Source: an uncultured Tateyamaria sp. (GTDB lineage: Bacteria > Pseudomonadota > Alphaproteobacteria > Rhodobacterales > Rhodobacteraceae). Taken from it: a stretch of DNA of 64,000 nt. The notes beneath the pieces are model-generated. The model worked only from the letters and a program-made list of their open reading frames with translations, searched no databases and was not told where the DNA came from. Location of the stretch: assembly GCF_947487805.1 (NCBI RefSeq), contig NZ_CANKXW010000004.1:186001-250000 (forward strand), given 5' to 3'. Numbering within the stretch: the first letter of the stretch is position 1; each line of letters starts with the position of its first letter. Shown here piece after piece: positions 9,229 to 19,078 of this stretch. Made by a program: the position numbers and the translations under genes.

Positions 9229-9925
9229 TCTTGTGCGCGGCGAGCGCCTCGTAGTGGGGCATCGCCGCTTCCAGCAACGGCGCGTATTCAGGCTCTAATT
9301 GGGGCAAGTCGCCTTCCGCCGCGTCAAACCCGGTCGAGCGGTGAACCGCTCCGTACCAATGCGCGGCCCATACACCATCCGCCGCATGGCCGCCGGTGGA
9401 CCATTGTAACATGGCTTTGGTCCATGTGATCCCGATCCGATCACACAGCATCTGCAACATACGCGCCGGATCGGCCCGTATGTCAGATGAATCAATGACA
9501 ATCGGATCAGCCACCGACCTGAAAATCCGCGTTTGCTGGACAAAGCCGAGGTCATCCAGCGTCGGCGCCTCGCGTTTGCGGGCATAGCTGGCAATCACGC
9601 GCGCCGGATGCCGGATCAGGAACACGTGGCACAGGTCCTGCATCCATGCCATCGGCCAGTGGGGCAGCATATGATGCGTCATGTGTTTTTGGTAGAAAAC
9701 AGGCTCTGTTGCGGGCGATTTCAGACCATCTACCACTTTGGCGGCATCCGTTTCCATGCTGCCCAGAATGTCCTGTCGCATCGGATGGTCCAGACCGGTC
9801 TCGGCCAGGTAAGCGCCATAGAACGGCTCGTCCACGACACGGCAATCGCCACGCGCGGCAAAGCTGTACATCATCGCGGTCGACAGGTTGCGCGGCCCGG
9901 ACCACATCGCAATTCGTTTTGTCAT
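9221..9925 (-). CDS. Sulfotransferase-like P-loop protein
   Basis: This 234-aa protein starts with [15 protein letters not shown], a loop that resembles the 5'-phosphosulfate-binding loop of sulfotransferases. Further on, [18 protein letters not shown] resembles the 3'-phosphate-binding region (RHP...S). This suggests transfer of a sulfuryl group from PAPS to an unknown small molecule, but many bacterial relatives have no demonstrated activity. No sulfate activation genes are nearby. It overlaps argG convergently by 8 nt and diverges from msrA across 124 bp. Confidence 0.72.
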   Translation of the reverse strand: MTKRIAMWSGPRNLSTAMMYSFAARGDCRVVDEPFYGAYLAETGLDHPMRQDILGSMETDAAKVVDGLKSPATEPVFYQKHMTHHMLPHWPMAWMQDLCHVFLIRHPARVIASYARKREAPTLDDLGFVQQTRIFRSVADPIVIDSSDIRADPARMLQMLCDRIGITWTKAMLQWSTGGHAADGVWAAHWYGAVHRSTGFDAAEGDLPQLEPEYAPLLEAAMPHYEALAAHKIT

Positions 9926-10049
9926 GGCGCGACGGTAACGCCCATCTCACGACGGGTAAACGCGACTTCACGCCTTTGCGATTTCGCCGCCTTGTGAGTT
10001 GAGCAATGCGCCGCGTTGAGTCACGGTCGATGTCAAAAGGAGTATTGCC

Positions 10050-10709
10050 ATGACCACGCTTCGGAATGTGAAAACAATCTCTCTCGGAATGATGATCGCC
10101 CTCGGCCTGATTGCTCAAGGCAAAGGCGCGCAAGCGCAGGCGCTTGAAACACTGACCGTCGCAGGCGGGTGTTTCTGGTGTGTCGAGGCGGACTTTGAAA
10201 AGGTCAAAGGCGTCAAAGAGGCGGTGTCCGGTTTTACCGGCGGCACCGTTGCGAACCCAACCTATAAACAGGTGGTGAACGGCGGCACAGGGCATATCGA
10301 AGCGGTGCAGATCACCTATGATCCGGCGCAGGTTTCTGTCGATACGCTTTTAACGCTGTTTTTCCGGTCGGTGGATCCGACGGACGCGGGTGGGCAGTTC
10401 TGCGACCGCGGCCAAAGCTATACCACCGCCGTCTTTGCAACGCCGGATCAAACCGCCGCGGCGCAATCGGCCAAAGCCGCAGCGCAAGCCGACCTTGGGC
10501 AAAACGTGGTTACCCCGATCCTGTCGGAAAGCACATTCTACCCGGCGGATGCCTATCATCAGGATTACTACAAACAGTCCAAGATCATCCTGACTCGCTT
10601 TGGGCCCAAGTCCAAAGCCTCTGCGTATAAAGCCTATCGCGAGGCGTGCGGACGCGATGCGCGCGTCAAGGAGTTGTGGGGGTCGGCGGCACCGTTCGCG
10701 GGCAGTTAA
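10050..10709 (+). CDS. msrA: Peptide-methionine (S)-S-oxide reductase MsrA, exported
   Basis: MsrA reduces methionine-S-sulfoxide in proteins. The catalytic motif GGCFWC is present (Cys41 nucleophile, Cys44), followed by the normal MsrA fold ending in [10 protein letters not shown]. The first about 28 residues are a typical Sec signal peptide (charged NVK, a hydrophobic core, then GAQA), so this copy probably works in the periplasm. The 219-aa length fits one MsrA domain plus signal. A strong ribosome site (AAAAGGAG) precedes the ATG. Its stop overlaps that of the convergent ribokinase gene in GTTAAC. Confidence 0.93.
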   Translation: MTTLRNVKTISLGMMIALGLIAQGKGAQAQALETLTVAGGCFWCVEADFEKVKGVKEAVSGFTGGTVANPTYKQVVNGGTGHIEAVQITYDPAQVSVDTLLTLFFRSVDPTDAGGQFCDRGQSYTTAVFATPDQTAAAQSAKAAAQADLGQNVVTPILSESTFYPADAYHQDYYKQSKIILTRFGPKSKASAYKAYREACGRDARVKELWGSAAPFAGS

Positions 10710-11584
10710 CCCAAGCGCGCGTCCTCTATATCCTTGAGATCCGGGATCACGTCGGCCGTACCCAGACGGGTAACCATGATCGCACCGGCCTGCGTGGCGA
10801 GCGATAGCGCCTGCCGCATCGGAAACCCCCGGTCCAGCCCGGCGACCAGAAAGCCGGTAAAGGTATCGCCCGCGCCAGTGGTATCCACTGGCGTCACCGG
10901 GATCGCGGGAACGTGCGTATCCGTTCCGGCATCGATATCGATCCAGCGGCTGCCATCCCCGCCCAGTGTCACGACGATGTCGCGCACCTTCAGCTGGTCT
11001 ATGGATGTGCCCAGATGCGCCTCGAGCTGGGTCGCCTCAACTTCGTTCAACACCAGCATGTCGGTATAGGGCAAAACCGCGGACACAGCGGCGGCATCGA
11101 ACGGGGCGGCGGCATAGACCACACGCAACCCGAGGTCTTTGGCCATGCGTGCGGCGACCACCTGCCCGTTGGTTTCGTTTTGAAGGACCAGCGTATCACC
11201 CGGTGCGGCCGTCGACAGGGCGGCGCCGATCATATCGTCCGAAATCATGTGGTTTGTGCCGGAATAGAGAATGATCTGGTTCTCTCCGTCCCGGTCGACG
11301 GTGATATTTGCGTGTCCGGTCGGCGCGTCCGGAAGCGACGTGATATGGCGCGTGTCCACACCGTATTCCATCAGTCGGTCCACGATCCAACCACCCGAGG
11401 TGCCCACCGCTCCGATATGGGTCACACGCGCCGCCGCCCGCGCAATCGCCACCGACATATTCGCGCCCTTTCCGCCCAGACCCTGCTGGTGTGCGTCGGC
11501 GCCAAGCGTCTCGCCCGGCTCCGGCAGGTGCGGAACCTGATAGACGTTGTCGACATTGATCGAACCCAGATTCCAGATCGCCAT
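10706..11584 (-). CDS. rbsK: Ribokinase-family (PfkB) sugar or nucleoside kinase
   Basis: This 292-aa PfkB-family kinase shows the N-terminal signature [16 protein letters not shown] and the C-terminal ATP/anion-hole motif [16 protein letters not shown] with the catalytic Asp. Overall it looks like ribokinase, but no ribose transporter or nucleosidase is nearby, so adenosine or another pentose cannot be excluded. The ATG at 11584 overlaps the maeB stop as TGATG, which points to translational coupling; an ATG 15 nt earlier lies inside maeB. The pairing of a pentose kinase with malic enzyme is unexplained by pathway logic. Confidence 0.82.
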   Translation of the reverse strand: MAIWNLGSINVDNVYQVPHLPEPGETLGADAHQQGLGGKGANMSVAIARAAARVTHIGAVGTSGGWIVDRLMEYGVDTRHITSLPDAPTGHANITVDRDGENQIILYSGTNHMISDDMIGAALSTAAPGDTLVLQNETNGQVVAARMAKDLGLRVVYAAAPFDAAAVSAVLPYTDMLVLNEVEATQLEAHLGTSIDQLKVRDIVVTLGGDGSRWIDIDAGTDTHVPAIPVTPVDTTGAGDTFTGFLVAGLDRGFPMRQALSLATQAGAIMVTRLGTADVIPDLKDIEDARLG

Positions 11585-13839
11585 CAGCCCACCTTGCACG
11601 CGGCGAGGACAGCCATATTGAGAATATCATTGGCGCTGGAAACAGACGAACAGATCTGGATCGATCCATCCACGCCGGAGAGGATCGGGCCGATAACTGT
11701 CGCACCGCCCATTTCTTGCATCAGCTTGACCGAGATACTGGCCGAATGGCGCGCCGGAACGACAAGGATATTGGCCGGGCCCGTCAGACGCGAGAACGGA
11801 TAGGCCGCCTGGGCCTGAGCGTTGAGGGCCACATCCACCGTCATCTCGCCCTCATATTCGAAATCGACGCCGCGCGCGTCCAGAACGGCAGGGGCTTGGT
11901 GCATCTTTTCCGCGCGTTCCGACACCGGATATCCAAAGGTCGAAAAGCTGACAAAGGCCACGCGAGGCTCCAGCCCCATATTGCGTGCCACACCTGCCGC
12001 CTGCTCGGCAATGTCGGCGAGGTTCTCTTCGTCCGGCCATTCATGGACCAGCGTGTCCGTGATGAACACGATCCGCCCCTTGTGCAACAGCGCGGTAATC
12101 CCCGCCGCCTTGCTGTTGGCGTCCGCATCAAAGACATGGTTGATCCGGTCCAGCACATGCGCCGATTTTCGCGTCGCACCGGTGACCAGCCCGTCGCCAT
12201 GACCGTGCGCCAACATCAGCGCCGAGAACACATGCCGATCCCGTGCTGCCAGACGGTGAATGTCCTGCGCGTCAAATCCACGTCGTTTCAAGCGGTCATA
12301 GAGATAAGTTTTATACGTCTCTAAATGGGACGTATTGGCCGCATTCACCACTTCTAGCTCGCGCGCGGCATCGCCCAAACCGGCCACGTCGAGCTTGGCC
12401 TTTACGTCCTCGGCACGGCCAACAACCAGCGCTTTGCCGAAACCGGATCGTTGGTACATGACTGCGGCGCGCAACACGCGTGGGTCATCGCCCTCCGCAA
12501 AGATCATGCGCGCCTGCGCCGCCCGCGCACGGGCATTGATACCTGTCAGGATGCTGGCCGTCGGGTCCATCCGGCTCTTGAGACTCAGCTCATAGGCATC
12601 CATGTCGATGATCGGTCGGCGCGCGGCACCTGTGTCCATCCCCGCCTTTGCCACCGCGGGCGGAATCCGGTGGATCAGGCGCGGATCAAACGGGGTCGGA
12701 ATGATGTAATCGCGTCCAAAGCTGAGCGTCTTGCCGTAGGCCAGCGCGACCTCATCCGGCACATCCTCGCGTGCAAGAGCGGCAAGCGCATGGGCGCAGG
12801 CAATCTTCATCTCGTCATTGATGGCCCGCGCATTGATGTCGAGCGCACCGCGGAAAAGGTAAGGGAACCCCAGCACGTTGTTGACCTGGTTCGGGTAGTC
12901 ACTGCGCCCCGTGGCGACAATGGCGTCGACGCGGACATCATGCGCCTCTTCGGGCGTGATTTCCGGATCCGGGTTCGCCATGGCGAAAATTACCGGGTTG
13001 TCGCCCATGCTTTGCACCATGGCGGGCGTCACCGCCCCTTTGACAGAAACGCCAAGGAACACATCTGCGCCGATCATCGCCTCTTCGAGGCTGCGCAGAT
13101 CGGTGCTGACCGCATGCGCGGACTTCCACTGGTTCATTCCTTCGGTACGGCCCTGGTAGATTACGCCCTTGGTGTCGCACACGATACAGTTCTCGTGCCG
13201 CGCGCCCATCGACTTCAACAACTCGATACAGGCGATACCCGCCGCACCCGCGCCGTTCAGAACGATTTTCACATCTTCGATCTTTTTCCCCGAGATGTGC
13301 AGCGCATTGATCAGCCCCGCAGCACAGATCACGGCGGTCCCGTGCTGGTCGTCGTGAAAGACGGGGATGTCCATCTCTTCCTTGAGACGCTGCTCGATGA
13401 TGAAACACTCCGGCGCCTTGATGTCCTCGAGGTTGATGCCGCCAAAGGTCGGGCCCATCAGCTTGACCGCCTGACAGAACGCATCGGTGTCCTCGGTATC
13501 CAGCTCGATATCGATGGAGTTTACGTCGGCAAAGCGTTTGAACAACACCGCCTTGCCTTCCATCACCGGTTTGGACCCAAGCGCGCCAAGATTGCCAAGA
13601 CCCAGAACCGCCGTCCCATTCGAGATCACCGCGACCAAATTGCCCTTGTTGGTGTAGTCATAGGCCGTTTCCGGATTGGCAGCGATGGCCTCGCACGGAA
13701 CGGCCACGCCCGGCGAATAGGCAAGACTCAGGTCCCGCTGGGTTGTCATGGGCACGGTGGCAGCAATTTCAAACTTGCCCGGCGTTGGCTCCATGTGGAA
13801 CGCCAAGGCTTCTTCTGGCGTGACCTTGTTCTTGCTCAT
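11584..13839 (-). CDS. maeB: NADP-type malic enzyme with phosphotransacetylase-like C-terminal domain
   Basis: This 751-aa multidomain malic enzyme decarboxylates malate to pyruvate, usually making NADPH. The N-terminal half has TTQRDLSLAYSPGVAVP, the malate-site segment ADVNSIDIELDTED and a Rossmann loop (NGAGAAGIACIELL). The C-terminal about 330 residues match the phosphotransacetylase fold (for example SRLTGPANILVVPA), which in MaeB is regulatory and typically senses acetyl-CoA. The start at 13839 (MSKNKVTPEE) has GGGAGGA 9 nt upstream; the frame extends only 6 codons further. It is the first gene of a two-gene operon with the ribokinase-like kinase and is divergent from mutS. Confidence 0.94.
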   Translation of the reverse strand: MSKNKVTPEEALAFHMEPTPGKFEIAATVPMTTQRDLSLAYSPGVAVPCEAIAANPETAYDYTNKGNLVAVISNGTAVLGLGNLGALGSKPVMEGKAVLFKRFADVNSIDIELDTEDTDAFCQAVKLMGPTFGGINLEDIKAPECFIIEQRLKEEMDIPVFHDDQHGTAVICAAGLINALHISGKKIEDVKIVLNGAGAAGIACIELLKSMGARHENCIVCDTKGVIYQGRTEGMNQWKSAHAVSTDLRSLEEAMIGADVFLGVSVKGAVTPAMVQSMGDNPVIFAMANPDPEITPEEAHDVRVDAIVATGRSDYPNQVNNVLGFPYLFRGALDINARAINDEMKIACAHALAALAREDVPDEVALAYGKTLSFGRDYIIPTPFDPRLIHRIPPAVAKAGMDTGAARRPIIDMDAYELSLKSRMDPTASILTGINARARAAQARMIFAEGDDPRVLRAAVMYQRSGFGKALVVGRAEDVKAKLDVAGLGDAARELEVVNAANTSHLETYKTYLYDRLKRRGFDAQDIHRLAARDRHVFSALMLAHGHGDGLVTGATRKSAHVLDRINHVFDADANSKAAGITALLHKGRIVFITDTLVHEWPDEENLADIAEQAAGVARNMGLEPRVAFVSFSTFGYPVSERAEKMHQAPAVLDARGVDFEYEGEMTVDVALNAQAQAAYPFSRLTGPANILVVPARHSASISVKLMQEMGGATVIGPILSGVDGSIQICSSVSSANDILNMAVLAACKVG

Positions 13840-13963
13840 TTCGTGATGTCCTCCCATGACATAAGCGCGTCATATCCCAGCGTGGGTCATGCCTCAATCG
13901 ACTTTGGCTTTTCCTTGGGGTCCACCGTTTGTAATGTCGCCCGACGCAAGCCCGGGGGTCACC

Positions 13964-16594
13964 ATGTCAGTCACGCCAATGATGGCGCAATATCTCGAGA
14001 TCAAGGCAGCGCATGAAGGTGCATTGCTGTTCTATCGCATGGGCGATTTCTACGAGATGTTCTTTGACGACGCGGTCGCCGCCGCTGAGGCGCTGGATAT
14101 CGCGCTGACCAAACGGGGCAAGTATGACGGCGCTGACATCCCGATGTGCGGCGTTCCGGTTCACGCGGCCGAAGGATATCTGTTGACCCTGATCCGCAAA
14201 GGCTTCCGCGTCGCCGTGTGCGAACAGATGGAAAGCCCGGCAGAGGCCAAGAAGCGCGGCTACAAATCTGTCGTCAAACGCGACGTGGTGCGGTTGGTCA
14301 CGCCCGGCACTTTGACCGAGGACACGCTTCTCGAGGCGCGCCGCCACAACTTCCTCGCCGCTTTTGCGGACGTGCGTGGGGAATGCGCCCTATCGTGGCT
14401 GGACATCTCAACCGGCGCTTTTTTCGTGATGCCGCTGGAAAAGGCCTTATTAGGGCCTGAGTTGGCGCGCCTCGCCCCGTCGGAGCTAATCGTGACAGAG
14501 GTCAGCGAAACCGATCTGCGCGATGTTGCTGATGACTTTGGCATTTCCATAACGACCCTTGGCGCATCCGCATTCGACAGCACAGCCGGAGCGCTTCGGC
14601 TGGGCAATCTCTTCAATGTAAAAACGTTGGACGCATTCGGATCATTCACCCGGCCCGAAGTCGGGGCGATGGGCGCATTGGTCGATTACCTAGAGATCAC
14701 GCAGAAGGGCAAATTGCCCCTGCTGCGACCACCCCAACGGGAAGCACAGTCGCGCACGGTCCAGATCGACGCCGCCACGCGCCGCAATCTGGAACTGACC
14801 AGCGCGCTGTCGGGCGGACGTGCCGGATCACTGCTCGCCGTAATTGATCAGACGCTCACCGCAGCAGGCGCTCGCCTGCTGGAACGCAGACTTTCGTCCC
14901 CTTCTCTCGATTTAGAGACGATTACCGATAGGCTGGACGCCGTGTCCCACTGTGTGACTGATGCCAGTTTCGCGAATACGACGCGCGACCGGCTGCGCCG
15001 CGTGCCTGACCTTGATCGCGCCCTGTCGCGACTGTCCCTGGACCGCGGCGGCCCCCGTGATCTCGCGTCTTTGCGCAACGGATTGGAACAGGCGCAACAA
15101 CTGTTCGATGCAAGACCAACCGACCTACCCCACCTCTTGTCCACGTCCTTTGCAGATATGGCTGGGCATGACGACCTGATTGACCGTTTGGACAATGACC
15201 TGGTCGCCGAACCCCCGCTCCTGGTCAGGGATGGCGGCTTCATCGCCGCGGGTTGCGACGCAGAGCTGGACGAAGCACGCCAGCTGCGGGACGAAGGGCG
15301 CACCGTCATTGCCAAGCTGCAAGCCGACTACGCTGGTCAAACCGGTATCCAGTCGCTCAAGATCAAGCACAACAATGTGCTCGGTTACTTCATCGAAGTA
15401 ACCTCGACCCACGCGGACAAGATGATGTCCGCCCCGCTGAGCGAAACCTTTATCCATCGGCAAACCACAGCCAACCAGGTTCGATTCACAACGGTCGAAC
15501 TCTCTGAATTGGAAACGCGGATCCTGAACGCGGGCAGTCGGGCACTCGAGATCGAAAAACGTCTCTACGAAGGTCTAAGAAGCCTCATTCTTCAAAACGC
15601 CGCTGCGATCAGTCAAACCGCCCGTGCGTTGGCGGAACTGGATCTCGCCTGCGGTCTCGCCACCCTCGCCGTGTCTCTGGATTGGAACAAACCTATCCTG
15701 GATCGGTCCCGCGCCTTCGATATTGAAGGTGGCCGTCATCCGGTGGTCGAACATGCGCTGGCCAAACAGAATGGCGCGCCTTTCATCGCCAATGACTGTG
15801 CCCTGAACGCCGAAGACGGCGCCGCGATCTGGCTGCTGACCGGGCCAAACATGGCGGGTAAATCGACGTTCCTGCGCCAGAACGCGGTGATCGCCATCCT
15901 CGCCCAAATGGGCAGCTATGTTCCCGCCCGCTCCGCCCACATCGGGCTGGTCAGCCAGATCTTCAGCCGGGTGGGCGCATCTGATGACCTGGCCCGCGGC
16001 AGATCAACCTTCATGGTGGAAATGGTCGAAACTGCGGCCATCCTCAATCAGGCCGATGACCGCGCGCTGGTTATCCTCGACGAAATCGGCCGTGGCACGG
16101 CCACATATGACGGGCTGTCCATTGCATGGGCAACCCTCGAACATCTGCACGATGTAAACAAGGCGCGCGCACTCTTCGCCACGCATTACCACGAAATGAC
16201 CACCTTGGCGGGCAAGCTGGAGGGGGTGGAAAACGCCACTGTTGCAGTTAAGGAATGGGAAGGTGAAGTTGTGTTCCTGCACGAGGTCCGGCGCGGCGCC
16301 GCAGATCGATCCTACGGCGTGCAGGTCGCACAGCTGGCTGGCCTGCCCCCGTCTGTCATCGCGCGGGCACGCGTTGTGCTTGATGCGCTGGAATCAGGCG
16401 AACGTCAGGGCGGCACCGCACAAAAGGCGCTGATCGATGACCTGCCGTTATTCTCGGCAACACCACCACCGCCGCCCGTGCAGGTTGCTCAATCCCCGGC
16501 CATCGACCTTCTCGACAGTGTTCATCCGGACGAACTGAGCCCAAAAGAAGCACTCGACCTCATCTACAAACTGAAAGACGCGGCCAAATCCTGA
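13964..16594 (+). CDS. mutS: DNA mismatch repair protein MutS
   Basis: MutS recognises mispaired and looped-out bases and starts mismatch repair with MutL. The mismatch-binding wedge is visible near the N terminus (FYRMGDFYEMFFDDA, containing the Phe-x-Glu reading element), and the ABC-type ATPase near the C terminus has Walker A TGPNMAGKST, then VILDEIGRGTATYDG and the HYHEMT switch. I prefer the ATG at 13964 (MSVTPMMAQY, 876 aa, GGGGG upstream); the frame is open from 13889 and an earlier start cannot be excluded. MutL is not in the window. A hairpin overlapping the stop codon may serve as terminator. Confidence 0.96.
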   Translation: MSVTPMMAQYLEIKAAHEGALLFYRMGDFYEMFFDDAVAAAEALDIALTKRGKYDGADIPMCGVPVHAAEGYLLTLIRKGFRVAVCEQMESPAEAKKRGYKSVVKRDVVRLVTPGTLTEDTLLEARRHNFLAAFADVRGECALSWLDISTGAFFVMPLEKALLGPELARLAPSELIVTEVSETDLRDVADDFGISITTLGASAFDSTAGALRLGNLFNVKTLDAFGSFTRPEVGAMGALVDYLEITQKGKLPLLRPPQREAQSRTVQIDAATRRNLELTSALSGGRAGSLLAVIDQTLTAAGARLLERRLSSPSLDLETITDRLDAVSHCVTDASFANTTRDRLRRVPDLDRALSRLSLDRGGPRDLASLRNGLEQAQQLFDARPTDLPHLLSTSFADMAGHDDLIDRLDNDLVAEPPLLVRDGGFIAAGCDAELDEARQLRDEGRTVIAKLQADYAGQTGIQSLKIKHNNVLGYFIEVTSTHADKMMSAPLSETFIHRQTTANQVRFTTVELSELETRILNAGSRALEIEKRLYEGLRSLILQNAAAISQTARALAELDLACGLATLAVSLDWNKPILDRSRAFDIEGGRHPVVEHALAKQNGAPFIANDCALNAEDGAAIWLLTGPNMAGKSTFLRQNAVIAILAQMGSYVPARSAHIGLVSQIFSRVGASDDLARGRSTFMVEMVETAAILNQADDRALVILDEIGRGTATYDGLSIAWATLEHLHDVNKARALFATHYHEMTTLAGKLEGVENATVAVKEWEGEVVFLHEVRRGAADRSYGVQVAQLAGLPPSVIARARVVLDALESGERQGGTAQKALIDDLPLFSATPPPPPVQVAQSPAIDLLDSVHPDELSPKEALDLIYKLKDAAKS

Positions 16595-16603
16595 CCGCGT
16601 CTT
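16575..16603. terminator. Hairpin at the mutS stop, between convergent mutS and grpE
   Basis: AAGACGCGG and CCGCGTCTT pair perfectly over 9 bp with an 11-nt loop that contains the end of the mutS coding sequence. It lies in the only short gap (35 bp) between convergent mutS and grpE. The T-run after it is poor in both directions, so intrinsic termination is plausible but not certain. Confidence 0.5.
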
Positions 16604-16629
16604 CATTGTTCCAAAAATATGCAAAAGCC

Positions 16630-17193
16630 TTAGCTGGCAGGCATTGATGACACACCCACCTGCGCCGGACGCAGCAACCGGTCGTGCAGCATGAACCCTT
16701 CCGCGGCAACCTGAATGATGTCGCCCGCCTTCGTGCCAGGCACCGGTGCTTCGAACATGGCTTGATGATGCTGTGGATCAAACGCGTCTCCAACCTCCGG
16801 CGCGATCACCTCGATCCCGTGCTTCTTGAACACGTTCAGCAACTCCCGCATGGTCAGCTCGACACCTTCAAGCAATGCGGCCGAAACCTCGCGCTGTTCA
16901 TCCGTCGCCGATTCAAGCGCGCGCTTCATGTTGTCATAAACAGGCAGCATATCACGGGCCAACTTCGACCCGCCGTAATTCTCCGCTTCGCGCCGATCCT
17001 TTTCGGACCGTTTGCGCGCGTTCTCTGCATCTGCAAGTGCGCGCATGAACCGGTCCTTCAGCTCATCCCGTTCCGCACGCAGCTGGTCCAGTTCCAGCGC
17101 TTCGTCGTCGATTTCCGCCATTTCATCCGCGTACTCTTCGTCCGTAGCGATATCGATATCGTCGAGAAAATCGTCGTTCTTCGGCTCAGCCAT
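16630..17193 (-). CDS. grpE: Nucleotide exchange factor GrpE
   Basis: GrpE releases ADP from DnaK in the cytosolic Hsp70 cycle. The 187-aa protein has an acidic disordered N terminus, a long coiled-coil (DQLRAERDELKDRFMRALADAENARKR, given here in pieces), and the conserved beta-domain segment FDPQHHQAMFEAP followed by GFMLHDRLLRPAQVGVS. It lies 3 nt behind hrcA, so the two form one heat-shock operon. dnaK and dnaJ are not in the window. Confidence 0.96.
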   Translation of the reverse strand: MAEPKNDDFLDDIDIATDEEYADEMAEIDDEALELDQLRAERDELKDRFMRALADAENARKRSEKDRREAENYGGSKLARDMLPVYDNMKRALESATDEQREVSAALLEGVELTMRELLNVFKKHGIEVIAPEVGDAFDPQHHQAMFEAPVPGTKAGDIIQVAAEGFMLHDRLLRPAQVGVSSMPAS

Positions 17194-17196
17194 TGT

Positions 17197-18267
17197 TCAC
17201 CTTTCACTGCGGTCTGTCAGCATACGCCCGACCAGCTGGGCTGTATAATCCACAATCGGCACGATCCGCCCGTAGTTGAGACGTGTGGGTCCAATGACCC
17301 CAACCGCACCGATAATCTTTCGATCCGCGTTCATATATGGGGAAACGACCAAAGAGGAACCCGAAAGTGAGAAAAGTTTGTTTTCTGAACCGATAAAAAT
17401 GCGCACGCCGTCGCCGTCTTGGGTGAGGTCCAGAAATTCAGCGATATCGCGTTTTCGTTCCAGATCGTCAAACAGCGTCCGTATACGGTCCAGGTCTTCG
17501 GTCTCTGCCGATTCGTGCAGCAGATTGGACCGGCCCCGCACGATCAGGCGTTCCGGCGTATCGCCACTGCCTTCCCACGAGGCCAGACCGCTTTCAACCA
17601 GCGCTTGCGACAGGCTATCCAGCTCTTGCCGACGGTTCGCAATCTCTCGCTGTACAATTGCACTGACCTCGCTCAGCGTATGGCCTTCGATTACCGCATT
17701 AAGGAAGTTCGCAGCCTCGCGCATGGATGACGGCGTTTGCCCCGCGGGCGGCTGAAACAGGCGGTTTTCAACATGGCCGTCAGCAAAAACCAGGACCACC
17801 AGCGCCTGATCGGGCCCAAGCGGCACGAAATCCAGATGCTTGATCGGCGCTTCGCGTTTCGGGGTGAGGACCAGCGACGCGCCCTGCGTCACGCCAGACA
17901 ACGCCGATCCAACCCGGTCCAACAGCCCGGCCACGTCGCGTTCGTTCGACCCAAGCGTCGCGTCGATCTTTTCCCGGTCTGCCTCGTCCGGCACACCCAT
18001 CTCAAGCAAGCCGTCCACAAACATCCGCAGCCCCTGCTGGGTGGGAACCCGTCCCGCGCTGACATGCGGACTCCCCAGAAGACCCATATACTCCAGATCC
18101 TGCATCACGTTGCGGATGGTCGCCGCGCTGACCTTTTCGCTAAAGTCGCGGGTCAAGGTGCGGGAGCCAACCGGATCACCGGATTCCAGATACCCTTCGA
18201 CCACGCGGCGAAAAACTTCACGCGACCGTTCGTTCATATCTGCCAACAGGGTTTCGGTTTTTGTCAT
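17197..18267 (-). CDS. hrcA: Heat-inducible transcription repressor HrcA
   Basis: HrcA is the winged-helix repressor of class I heat-shock genes and binds CIRCE operators. The 356-aa product starts [20 protein letters not shown], has the helix-turn-helix region [19 protein letters not shown] and ends with the GAF-like dimerisation part ([19 protein letters not shown]). The open frame runs further upstream, but the ATG at 18267 matches the family and lies directly behind a near-consensus promoter. No CIRCE operator (TTAGCACTC with GAGTGCTAA) is visible in the 97-bp gap to rph, so autoregulation through CIRCE is not supported here. Confidence 0.95.
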   Translation of the reverse strand: MTKTETLLADMNERSREVFRRVVEGYLESGDPVGSRTLTRDFSEKVSAATIRNVMQDLEYMGLLGSPHVSAGRVPTQQGLRMFVDGLLEMGVPDEADREKIDATLGSNERDVAGLLDRVGSALSGVTQGASLVLTPKREAPIKHLDFVPLGPDQALVVLVFADGHVENRLFQPPAGQTPSSMREAANFLNAVIEGHTLSEVSAIVQREIANRRQELDSLSQALVESGLASWEGSGDTPERLIVRGRSNLLHESAETEDLDRIRTLFDDLERKRDIAEFLDLTQDGDGVRIFIGSENKLFSLSGSSLVVSPYMNADRKIIGAVGVIGPTRLNYGRIVPIVDYTAQLVGRMLTDRSER

Positions 18268-18303
18268 TGTGCTGATTAGAGGCCCACCAAAATCAAAGGT
18301 CAA
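18268..18303 (-). promoter_or_regulatory. Housekeeping-type promoter directly abutting hrcA
   Basis: On the minus strand TTGACC (18303-18298, 5/6 to the -35 consensus) is followed after exactly 17 nt by TCTAAT (18280-18275, 5/6 to the -10). The ATG of hrcA begins 8 nt after the -10, where transcription should start. The mRNA would therefore be leaderless or nearly so, and no ribosome-binding sequence is present between promoter and start. Confidence 0.55.
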
Positions 18304-18364
18304 TCGGGGTTGCGGCTTGGGCCCTTGGAACGGTATCCCGGCGCAGCAACAAAAAGGACATAAC

Positions 18365-19078
18365 ATGCGCCCCTCAGGACGAGAGTTAAGCGAAATGCGT
18401 GCTGTTTCAATCGAAACAGGGTTCACGAAACACGCCGAGGGCTCGGCATTGATCAAAATGGGCGACACGCATGTGCTGTGCACGGCCACGATCGAAGAGC
18501 GGGTGCCCCCGTTCATCAAGGGGTCGGGTCTGGGCTGGGTCACCGCAGAATACGGCATGCTGCCGCGGGCCACGAACACGCGGATGCGGCGCGAGGCCGC
18601 CTCGGGCAAGCAAGGCGGTCGCACGGTCGAAATCCAACGGTTAATCGGTCGGGCCCTGCGCGCTGGCGTGGATCGGGTGGCCTTGGGCGAGCGGCAGATC
18701 ACAATCGACTGCGACGTGCTGCAAGCCGATGGCGGAACGCGTTGCGCCTCGATCACTGGGGGTTGGGTGGCGCTGCGTCTGGCCGTGAACAAGTTGATGA
18801 AGGCGGGCGATATCGTCTCTGATCCGCTGATTTCGCCCGTCGCTGCGGTCAGCTGCGGCATCTACGCGGGTCAACCCGTGCTTGACCTCGACTATCCCGA
18901 AGACAGCGAAGCAGGCGTGGACGGAAACTTTATCATGATGGGCGACGGCCAATTGATCGAAATCCAGATGAGCGCCGAGGGGTCAACATTCTCGCGCGAC
19001 CAGATGAACAATCTGATGGATCTGGCCGAGAAGGGCGTTGGCGAATTGGCCGCGATTCAGCTGGCTGCCGCGACATGA
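18365..19078 (+). CDS. rph: Ribonuclease PH
   Basis: RNase PH trims tRNA 3' ends by phosphorolysis in a hexameric ring. The 237-aa protein starts [20 protein letters not shown] and shows [28 protein letters not shown] and the phosphate-site region [24 protein letters not shown] (here [20 protein letters not shown]). An open frame extends 5' but lies antisense to hrcA; the ATG at 18365 with AAAGGA upstream fits the family. The stop overlaps the rdgB start as ATGA, beginning an rph-rdgB-hemW operon. Confidence 0.96.
   Translation: MRPSGRELSEMRAVSIETGFTKHAEGSALIKMGDTHVLCTATIEERVPPFIKGSGLGWVTAEYGMLPRATNTRMRREAASGKQGGRTVEIQRLIGRALRAGVDRVALGERQITIDCDVLQADGGTRCASITGGWVALRLAVNKLMKAGDIVSDPLISPVAAVSCGIYAGQPVLDLDYPEDSEAGVDGNFIMMGDGQLIEIQMSAEGSTFSRDQMNNLMDLAEKGVGELAAIQLAAAT

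Noticed and set aside
12451-14016. 521-codon plus-strand frame opposite maeB
   Set aside because: His/Arg/Asp-rich shadow of malic enzyme codons, no family resemblance.
18268-18364. CIRCE operator upstream of hrcA
   Set aside because: Neither TTAGCACTC nor GAGTGCTAA, nor close versions, occur in the gap.
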